Positions 35,620 to 46,100 of a DNA stretch of 64,000 nt are shown here, one piece after another. Both the position numbers and the translations under genes were made by a program. The stretch is taken from contig CM067555.1 of NCBI GenBank assembly GCA_034509755.1, positions 1,930,142-1,994,141 on the forward strand, in the 5' to 3' direction. Under the pieces are notes generated by a model. It saw nothing but the letters and a program-made list of their open reading frames with translations. It ran no database searches and had not been told where the DNA came from. Each line of letters begins with the position of its first letter. Within the stretch, counting starts at the first letter, position 1. This stretch comes from Anisodus tanguticus (taxonomy: Eukaryota > Streptophyta > Magnoliopsida > Solanales > Solanaceae).

Positions 35620-36720
35620 GTCGTAGTAAGATTGATGAAGTTCGAAACGGCAATATGCATGAATTTAGAATTTTTTTGTTCACTTTATGCAACTTTTTCC
35701 CACTGAATTGGAGGATGTGTGAGCATTTTATTTTGCTAGGGAAAAACAAATAGCTGAAGTTTTTAATTCATAATTTTTGAATCGAAGACCGGCCTAACCT
35801 AAAGTCAAGGCTCTTCCCTCTCTTGATGGCGAATCTTGATTGACTGACACTAGGAACCGATTGTGTGAACTGATAAATTGATAGTCAATATCGAGCTCAT
35901 TTTCATTTTTAGCATGGTGTAGTAAGATTGATGAAGTTTGAAACGAAAATATGCATGAATTTGGCAATTGCTGTTCAATTTCTATATGATAGCAGTTTTG
36001 CTTAGGGCAAACAAATATCATTTTTTATTTCTAATTGTGGCAGTGTTGCTAGGGCAAACAAATAGTTAAGTTTTTTTCGTGATGAATATATGCAATTCAT
36101 GAATTTTGAATCAATATTTGTGTGAACTGATGAATTGATCTTCGACATCGAGCTCATTTTCATTTTTAACATGGTATAGTAAGATTGATGAAGCTCGAAA
36201 CGAAAATATGCATGAATTTAGAAACTTTTGTTCAATTTATGCAAGTTTTTCCGTGGAATTGGAGGATGTGAGAGCATTTTTTCGATGAATCGGGATCACC
36301 ATTTTCAGGAGTACTCGAAGTAGTTATTCTTAGCTTATTTTGTGAGGGTTGATACGTATTGATGAAGTTCGAAACGAAAATATGCATGAATTTAGCAATT
36401 GCTGTTCAATTTGTGCAAGTTTTTTCCATTGAACTAGAGGATGTGTGCGCATTTTTTTGATGATTTGGGATCACCATTTTCTGGAGTACCTGGAGTACTT
36501 TTTTCATACCTCATTTAGTGAGGGTAAATACGTATTGATGAAGTTCGAAACGAAAGTATTCATGAATTTAGCAATTGCTGTTCAATTTTTGCAAGTTTTT
36601 TCCATTGAATTGGAGGACACACTAGCATTTTTCTATGAATCGGGATCACCATTTTCAGGAGTATTTGGAGTACTTTTCTTGGTTCATTTTGTGATGGTAA
36701 GTAAGTGTTGATAAAATTCG
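35620..36720. repeat. Tandem repeats in the ERDJ2 5' UTR intron
   Basis: Five to six copies of a 172-300 bp unit, each with GATGAAGTTCGAAACGAAAA, ATGCATGAATTTAG and GAATTGGAGGATGTG. The last three are spaced about 175 bp apart. Several carry ATCACCATTTTCAGGAGTA, the same sequence that forms the presumed true acceptor at 37152-37170. Confidence 0.85.
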
Positions 36721-37197
36721 AATAGGCAATTTATCAAAAGTTGATGTCAAGCTTCTGCAATTCGTTATCATCGTGCTAGCTTGTTTTTAATGGATCAGAA
36801 TTGCACTCAGCGTTGTTCTGCTTAGCTGAACTATCATGATGAAAATACTTGAAGTTGAACCAATATGCACAGTTTTGTAGTTAATATTTGGTTCTGCAGT
36901 TTTGAACCACTGTTCTGTCCTTGAATTAGAGGCTGTCGTGATCTTATATTTGATGAGTTGTACTCAATGGAAACAACTATTTCAGTAGTATATCAAGCTT
37001 AGTTCTGCTTAGCTGAACATGTCATGATGTAAGGCAGAGCTTGAGAAAGTTCGATTTGAAGTATTTTTTTTGGTTCGAAGTATATAAAATTTTCTTACTC
37101 CTATATATTAAGGCTGGGCCATTTTTGGACCTAATTGTACGCTAATAGGAATCACCATTTCAGGAGTATATTTGCAAGATTCTAAGAGAAATTCAAT

Positions 37198-40100
37198 ATG
37201 GGGGCTTCTGAAGAGAACAGCGCACTTTTCCCCATCTTTGTCTTGACTTTAATGGCTCTGCCATTAGTTCCTTACACTATAGTCAATTTATTTGGTGCTT
37301 TCAAGAAAAAGGCTGCCAAAATCAACTGCCAGTGTTCGGTCTGCGTTCGGTCAGGGAAGTATCATAAATCCATATTCAGGCGGGCAAGTTTCTGTATAGC
37401 CTAGTTTCTGGGTTTTAATATTGAAGTTAAATTCTGTAATCGGATTTATTTATTTATCTTTTCTTTTGATTTTCAGATTTCGAACTTCTCAACATACAGT
37501 AATCTGACCCTTGTACTGCTGTGGGTCGTCATGGCTGTTCTAGTTTATTACATCAAACATATCAGCACCGAGGTAATTGTTGTTTATCTGGTTCTTTTTC
37601 TTAAACTTGATAGCCATATCTTTGTTGGTAATGCATGTGGCAAGCTTTTTCCAAGAACTCCTTAAGTTGAAAAATATACCATTGGTATTAATAGTTGCAG
37701 AAAATGCGAAATGTTTTTTCATTTATATGTGCAAATTTATCAGCCCAGTGTAGGTGTTCTTATGCTTTTAAGCCTTCTATAGATAGGATTTAATTTTGTT
37801 TTATTTTATAAGATAGTGTTTGCATGTTCTTGAATCTAGTGCTGTCTTCAACTTGTCTTGAATAGTGTTTGTTTCCATTGGTCATGTTTGGTAAGTCTTC
37901 GAATTCACATATCATAGATGTTTACTTACACAGGCAATGAGGTATTCTTTTATTGATGTCAAATTCTTATGGTCATGTGTATAGATGGATAAGTTCAATT
38001 TCCATTGGTCATAAAAACACATTATTATAAGCACCATCTTTGTCAACCTTCACACTGCCCTCTAGGATGTCCCTTGTATTGTAGTTTGTTTTCTTATGAA
38101 TTTTTATCAATGGAGATGGTGCTTGTGGCTTAGTTAAACACTTTACTCTGTAGGTCCAAATATTCGAGCCGTTCAGTATTCTTGGACTGGAACATGGAGC
38201 TTCAGACTCTGAAATAAAGAAGGCATATCGGAGACTTTCCATTCAGTATCACCCCGATAAAAATCCAGATCCAGGTTGAACCCAGAGCTATCATGTGTTC
38301 ACATCTAGGTAGTACTGTGACGAGCTATATTGGCAGCCACTTGGCCGTGACTATTGTCTCTTCTATTGCAGAGGCACACTCATACTTCGTTGAATTCATC
38401 TCAAAGGCTTATCAGGCTCTGACAGATCCAGTATCTAGGGAAAATTTTGAAAAATATGGCCATCCCGATGGACGGCAGGTAATTCACTTCTATCACCCTC
38501 CTGTGGATGTGGGGGATAGGACATGGAAATGTCAACATCTAATTGTTCTGCTTTTTCGTCCGAGACATGAACATTTCATTTATGGGAATGTACTCATTTG
38601 TACTGAATATTTTTTTCCATCTTTTGTGCTTCCTGCAGGGGCTTCAAATGGGCATTGCCCTCCCTCAGTTCCTTCTAAACATTGATGGAGCATCCGAAGG
38701 AATACTGTTGCTTGGAATTGTTGGAGTCTGTATAATTCTGCCCTTGACCATTTCTGTTATATACTTGTCTAGGTCGTCAAAGTATACTGGAAACTATGTG
38801 ATGCACTCGACATTAGCCGCATATTACCACTTAATGAAGCCTTCATTAGCTCCAAGGTATGTGAGAGAAATAGTCTGTTTGACTTTCTTCTTAAGGATAT
38901 AAACATTTAAGTTTGTAGATGGGTTCATAATATTGAAAATTCACATTCGCTTGCTGAAATGTTGTTGAAATGTAATAGTTGCATAGCCATGTTTTGATTT
39001 CTAGTTTATCTTCTTGAGCCAGATAGTTCTCTCCCCTTCCACTATGCGGCAGTCGTCGCTTTCACGGATAATGTTGCTTTTATTTACTCCATTCTGTCTC
39101 TTGTAATCTTGCTTCAATGATGCAGCAAGGTCATGGATGTTTTCATTAAGGCTTCTGAATTCATGGATATTCCTGTTCGGCGGTCTGACGAAGAACCTCT
39201 GCAGAGAGTATTTGTCTTGGTTAGAAGTGAGCTAAATCTGGATCTTAAGAATATTCGGCAAGAACAGGCTAAGTTTTGGAAGCAGCATCCTGCTTTAGTA
39301 AAGGTATGCGTGGTCTCTCTTTTTTTTTCCAAGGTCAAAAGCCTTGTCACAACTGTCCTTTTTTTTTCTAAAAAAGAATATAGCTAGAAGTACTTACTCT
39401 GCTTGCAGACTGAATTGTTGCTTCAAGCCCAATTGACACGTGAGACGGCAGCCTTGTCTCCAACTTTACAGCGTGATTTCAAACGTGTGCTTGAACTCGC
39501 ACCTCGGCTTCTGGAAGAATTGATGAAGGTATCACCATTCTTTCTGTTTGTAGTCTTAACTAGTGTTAGTGCTGGTTTTCTTTTTGATAAGGTTACTGTC
39601 GGTGCTGCTTTTCATTTACTGCTTGCATAGTATATATGGCAACTGTCATTAGAAAAGGATTTTTTTCACTACAAGTTGGGAAATATATATAAGACGACAA
39701 GCTGTTTTAAAAAGGGTTAAAGGGGGATGCCGCTGTGTTATTATCTTCAGGATGGATATTGGTCTAAATGTTCATGGTATAGCTGACTGATCCTACCCAA
39801 AGAAAAGGTTCGTGGTATTAACTAGTTAGCTAAGACACAGATATAATGTATATACACAAAAAAAAATAATGGAGAGACGCATAAAGACTCTCAAGAAAAT
39901 TGAAAATTAGAGGACGCCGTGAATTATGATACTGTATTTAGTGGATACAATTCCCAGAGCATTAATCAAGAAAAAAGTGCCGTAAGAAATATTTAGTGTT
40001 CCTTATTGCCAAAAATTCTAAGCACATATTCCACAATCCTTTCATGTATAAAGCATCCGAATATCACCATAAGTAACTACATAATACTAAACCAGATGCT

Positions 40101-43100
40101 AATTCTAATATCTAAGTCCCGTCCTGAATTAAATTGCATAGAACTTCAATCATGTGAATTAATTCACTTCTTCAGCATCACTTGTAAAAAAATCCGCTTC
40201 TTCAACATCATATGATGGACTTCTAGTTGGATAATTGGACATATTCTTGAAGCCCTTTCAAATTTGGTAACATCTATACTGGGGGTTTAGGATCAACTTG
40301 ATTCATTTCAGAATTACTCTAGTTACTGTATGAAGTAACCATAATAAATTAACAAATATCTGGAGCATAATTAACTACAAAGTAAAAAGCACATATAGTA
40401 AGAAATAGGAGAAAGAAGACGGAGGGGAAGGAGAATAATGTACTAGTATGTCAAAAAAAGTAGGCACATCCTAAAATTGTGAAGATATGGCAATATATAG
40501 TGTCTAGGAAACGAAGCTGAAATGCAGTAACATGCAATGCCCCATAAATGGTTTAAACAGTGGCTTGCTGTTGGATTGTTCAGAGACTTCCAAATTGATT
40601 TGTGTTTTTCTTTGAGCTGTGTATGGGAGAGAGGAGGGGCAATAACATTATATAACCTAAGGATAAGAATGCTCTGCTTTTCATTCTTCTTGTGCTCTGT
40701 TCTTTTAATCTGTATCAAGTCCATATGTCATGTCTGTTTTTGTTGCTTAACATAATATGAGTTGCTATGGTAACGGAAGGAGTTTGTCTTGTTGCATGCA
40801 GATGGCTATTATTCCACGCCCTCCCGTGGGGCATGGATGGCTAAGACCTGCAATAGGAGTGGTGGAACTGTCTCAGAGTGTTGTTCAGGTTAGGTTTTCT
40901 AGAGAGCCAGTACTCTTCTGAGAGATTATGTGCAACTGTGCTCATTCCATCTTATCAACATATGTCTTATCATTTTCTTCTATCTTTACCTATTCCAGCA
41001 GAACACAAGAAAAGTAACTTAATTTTCATGATAACTTACTGAATATCATCTTGTGTACCTTAACCAGCTTTTTGACTGCAATCATCCTCTGTCGGCTCTA
41101 CATTTGTATCTGAAACTTAAAGTTTTCCGATCATATTATCTGAAGTCATAATAACAACAACATACCCAGTGAAATCCCACAACGTGGGGTCTGGGGAGGG
41201 TAGAGTGTACGCAGACCTTACCTCTACCTTGGTAGGTAAAACAGCTATTTCCGAGAGACCCTCGGCTCAGGACATGCAAAGCAGACAAAAAACACAGTCA
41301 GACCCGGTCAAAAATTTAAAGATTTAAAATTTTTAAAAATTTCCAAATTTAAACAATATGCAAATGCTGATAGTAGACGCGAATACGCCATAATAGCGCA
41401 TCCTGAAAAAGAAGGAAGAAGCAGTAACTAACGCAGATAAATGAGATAAACCAAGTACATTAAAGAACGCATAGTAGAAGAAATACAACTACAGAAGACT
41501 ATAAAGCAATACTACGCCTATTCGTATGATATGCTAAGCGGGTCTACAGTAATAACACTACAACTATCAGTTTATAAGCGTAAGCAGGACTACCTACCCT
41601 ACTCTCTGTCCTCCACAGCCCCAAAACTAAGGTCATGTCCTCAGTAAGTTGCGCATGTTTCATATCCCGTCTAATTACCTCTCCCCAATATTTCTTCGGC
41701 CTACCTCTACCTTTCCTGAACCCATCCATAGCTAACCTCTCACACCTCCGCACTGGGGCATTTGTGTCTCTCATCCGCACATGTCCAAACTATTTTAACC
41801 TCGCTTCCCGCATCTTATCCTCCACCGAGGCCACTCCCACTCTACCCCGGATATCATCATTTCTAATTCTATTCCTCCTTGTATGCCCACACATCCATCT
41901 TAGTATCCTCATCTCCGCCACTCTCATCCTTTGGGTGTGCGACGTCTTGACTGACCAACACTCCGCCCCATACAACATAGTCGGTCTAACTACCATCCTA
42001 TAAAACTTGCCTTTTAGTTTTGGTGGCACCTTTTTGTCGCACAAGACTCCAGATGCAAGCCTTCATTTCATCCACCATGCCCTAATACGATGTGTGACAT
42101 CGTCATCAATCTCTCCATTCCATTGGATAATAGACCCGAGGTACTTGAAACTTCTTTTCTTCGAAATGACCTGAGTCTCAAGCCTCACCTCCACGCCTGT
42201 CTCACGGTCGCTCCCGTTGGTGAACTTGCACTCCAAGTATTCTGTCTTGGTCCTACTCGGTCTAAACCCTTTTAGACTCCAGAGTCTATCTCCAAACCTT
42301 CAGCTTAGCGTTCACACCCCGCTGCGAGTCTCATCAATCAGGACTATATCGTATACGAATAACATACACCATGACACCTCCCCTTGGATTTGTCGCGTCA
42401 GTCCATCCATCACCAAGGCAAATAAGAATGAGCTAAGAGCTGATCCCTAGTGCAGCCCCATCATCACAGGAAAGTGCTCCGAGTCTCCTCCCACTGTCCG
42501 TACCCTGGTCTTGGCTCCGTCATACATATCCTTGATCGCCCTAGTGTACGCCACAGATACACCTTTAGCCTCCAAACATCTCCAAAGAACCTCCCTAGGG
42601 ACTTTATCATATGCGTTCTCAAGGTCGATGAAAATCATATGCAAGTCTCTCTTTCTCTCCCTATACAGCTCCACCAACCTCCTAATAAGATGAATGACTT
42701 CTGTAGTCGAACGCTTCGGCATGAATTCAAACTGGTTCTCGGAAATAGACACGCCTCTTTTTACCCTCATCTCCACGATCCTTTCCCAAACATTCATAGT
42801 GTGGCTCAGCAGCTTGATACCCCTATAGTTGTTGCAACTCTGGATATCACCTTTGTTCTTGTACAAAGGAACCATTGTACTCCACCTCCATTCTTCGGGC
42901 ATTTTCACCGTCTTAAAAATGACGCTCAACAACTCAGTCAGCCACTCCATGCTTGCCCTGCTGAGCGCTCTTCAAAAATTCAATTGGGATCTCATCAGGC
43001 TCGGTCGCTCATCCCCCGCCCGTCCTGCGAACAACACCCTCAACCTCCTCAATCTTAATGCTTCTACAGTACCCAAAATTCCGGTGCTTACCAGATTGCT

Positions 43101-46100
43101 CCAGATCTCCCAGCACAATATCTTTATCTCCTTTTTCGCTCAAGAGTTTATGGAAGTAAGACTACAACCTCTGCCTAATATGCGCGTCCTCCACCAATAC
43201 TTTGCCTTCCTCGTCCTTGATCACATGATCTAAGTCACGGGCCCTCCTTTCCCTCGCCTTGGCTAGTCGGTACAACTTTTTATCCCCGCCTTTTCCCTCT
43301 AATTCTGCGTATAGGCGTTCTAAAGCCGCCGTTTTCGCCGTCGTGACCGCTAGCTTTGCCTCCTATCTCGCCATCTTATATAGTTCCCTATTCGTCCACT
43401 TCTCCACCTCTTCCTTGCTTTCTACCAATTTCGCATATGCCACTTTCTTCGCATCCGCCTTCTCTTGAACTTTACCATTCCACCGGCAGTCTCCTCGATG
43501 CCCACCACGGCTACCCCGCGAGACTCCTAACAGTTCTCTAGCCACCTCCCGGATGCAACTGGCCATTTTGTCCCACATACTGGTCGCGTCCCCACTACTC
43601 CCCCAAGCCCCCTTGGCCGTCAACCTCTCCCCCATCTCCTTTGCACTAGCCATGGTCAAACTCCTCCATTTGATTCTCAACCTGTCATCCGCAACCCTTC
43701 TCTTCTTCTCCATCTTTATCTCCAAATCCATCACTTATGTCGGGTTGTAAGACACTCCTTTGGAATAACCTTGCAGTCTTTACAAAGACCGTTGTCAACC
43801 TTCCTAAAGAGCAAAAAGTTTATCTGAGTCTTAGCCCCGAACTACGGAAAGTCACCAAGTGATCCTTCTTCTTCAGGTATCTCGAATTGGCTATCACCAA
43901 CCCAAAAGCTCTAGCGAACTCCAAAAGTGAGACGCCTCCCCCATTCCTGTCCCCGAGGCCAAAGCCTCTATGCACGTCGTCGTATCCCCCGGAAGTGACC
44001 CGATATGTCCATTGAAATCCCCTCCCACAAATAACTTCTCAGTGGGTGGTACTCTTGCCACCACCTCGTCCAAATCCTCCCAAAAGCGCATTTTCTCCTC
44101 CTCGGCCAAGCCCGCCTGCGGCGCGTAACACTAATAATATTCATAGTTAATAATATTCATAGTGGACCTTTCAACTACCAACTTAATCGCCATCATTCTA
44201 TCGTTGACCACCCTCCTAACCTCTACCACCTGGTCCTTTAGCTCGCTGTCTACCAAAATGCCTACCCCATTCCTATACCCCGACCTACCCGAGAACCATA
44301 ACTTATACCCGTCCACCTCCTTAGCCTTAGGTCGTACCCATTTGGTCCTCCTGGACACATGCTATATTAATCCTTCTCTTTTTAAGTATCTTAACTAGCT
44401 CTATGGACTTCCCTGTTAAAGTCCCAATGTTCCAAGACCCTATTCTCAGCCTAGCATCTCCCCTACCCCGCTTACCCCCACCTAACCCTCGCCCACATCC
44501 CCAACCGAGAACATGGCCCTAATCTACCATCAGTCGTCAAAGCCACTAGAACAAAGGACAAGAATGTGATGTCAAGATTTTGCAAGGCGCAACAGACAAA
44601 TTTAACAATGAAAGGTATACACTAACAAGTAGAAATCACAAATAAAGCACAACCACCAATGATATAGTTTAAAGGGCAAAAGTGCAAGTCTAGCCAGAGT
44701 GAAGAACCTCTAGGTAAGAAACAATATAACCTGAAACAAATTCTTCCACACAGACAAAGGTAAATTAGCACTAAGTAAGCAGTCAAGTTCTACTTGTTTT
44801 CCGTAGAACCTAAGGATAAGAATGCTCTGCTTTTCATTCTTCTTGTGCTCTGTTCTTTTAATCTGTATGTAGTCCTTATGTCATGTCTGTTTTTGTTGCT
44901 TAGCATAATATGAGTTGCTATGGTAACGGAAGGAGTTTGTCTTGTTGCATGCAGATGGCTATTATTCCACGCCCTCCCGTGGGGCATGGATGGCTAAGAC
45001 CTGCAATAGGAGTGGTGGAACTGTCTCAGAACTGGCTAAGACCACACTCTGAGACAGTTCCACCACTCCTATTGCAGGTCTTAGCCATCCATGCCCCACG
45101 GGAGGGCGTGGAATAATAGTCATCTGCATGCAACAAGACAAACTCCTTCCGTTACCATAGCAACTCATAATATGCTAAGCAACAAAAACAGACATGACAT
45201 ATGGACTTGATACAGATTAAAAGAACAGAGCACAAGAAGAATGAAAAGCAGAGCATTCTTATCCTTAGGTTATATAACGTAGAACGTGAGAACAATATAA
45301 TCTGTAGTCATAATCACGGATACATATTCATACGGACATCCTTGCTTCGTGTTTTCCGGCAAATATTGTTGAGATTCATGTATTAAGATAATAAGAAGAA
45401 TGTTTTGTCAGCCTTCATTTTATTTCTCTCAGTTGTTTTGATGAGGTTTTATGCATAAAATTTGGACTTTCAACAGTTGGAGGCTGTTTCCTTTCCTTTT
45501 TAAAAGGTTTAGGACCTAGAAAGTCCAATATTATACTCAAATTTATTTACGCACATTGCTGGCACAATTGGTTTTCTTTCATACTCCCATTTCTAACGTA
45601 TTTTACTAATAATTAATTGCTTTGAATGATAATGGACTTGGATCAAATGTCGCTCTTAACTACTCTGGGCTCCTCAAGCTCCATGGGGTTGCAGATCAGT
45701 AGAGATGAAACATCTTGCTAATGACCCCTTACTGACCCTTCCAAAAATTTTTAACTCATTTTACTGTTAATGATTCAGGCAGTACCTCTCAGCGCAAGGA
45801 AAGCAGCAGGTGCATCCAGTGAAGGTTATGCACCATTTTTGCAGCTGCCACACTTTAGTGAGGCTGTTGTTAAAAAGATTGCTAGAAAGGTTGCAATTAT
45901 TGTTTTCATCTCTTCCTCAAACTTTCTTAACACATCTGCCCCTTACTGAATGTTGCAATGGAGATTGTTGTTACTTATCTGTATTGGTGCTTCCAATATC
46001 TCATAGATCAGCGTGCTTTTGTATCTCTGATTGGTTCCTTAGTGGAGTTCGGGAAGTTTTTGCCTACTTATCTGGGTTTTTTAGTTTAATTTAATAGTTA

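Larger units (their letters stand above)
41153..44806 (-). mobile_element. RTE-type LINE in ERDJ2 intron 8, antisense
   Basis: On the minus strand: endonuclease, linker, reverse transcriptase, C-terminal domain, then a 3' tail that matches the TS SINE tail (GGTAAGGTCTGC..GTGGGATTTCACTGGGTATG, then TTG repeats). That shared tail is the known partnership by which SINEs use RTE machinery. Multiple frame breaks, and the catalytic FADD box is altered. Bounded by the 20-bp direct repeat. Confidence 0.9.
41133..45314. repeat. 20-bp direct repeats bracketing the RTE plus foldback insertion
   Basis: ATATTATCTGAAGTCATAAT at 41133-41152 and ATATAATCTGTAGTCATAAT at 45295-45314 agree at 18 of 20 bases. 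The left copy touches the (TTG)n tail of the LINE and the right copy lies next to the exon-8 foldback. They look like one target-site duplication for the entire 4.1-kb block. Confidence 0.75.

Noticed and set aside
42450..43233. Long plus-strand frames in ERDJ2 intron 8 (up to 202 residues)
   Set aside because: Antisense of the RTE reverse transcriptase; no recognisable domain in the plus direction.
44955..45030. Copy 2 of exon 8 as a usable alternative exon
   Set aside because: It lacks the last 11 bases and the donor site, so it cannot splice into exon 9 as an exon-8 substitute; kept only as a possible decoy.
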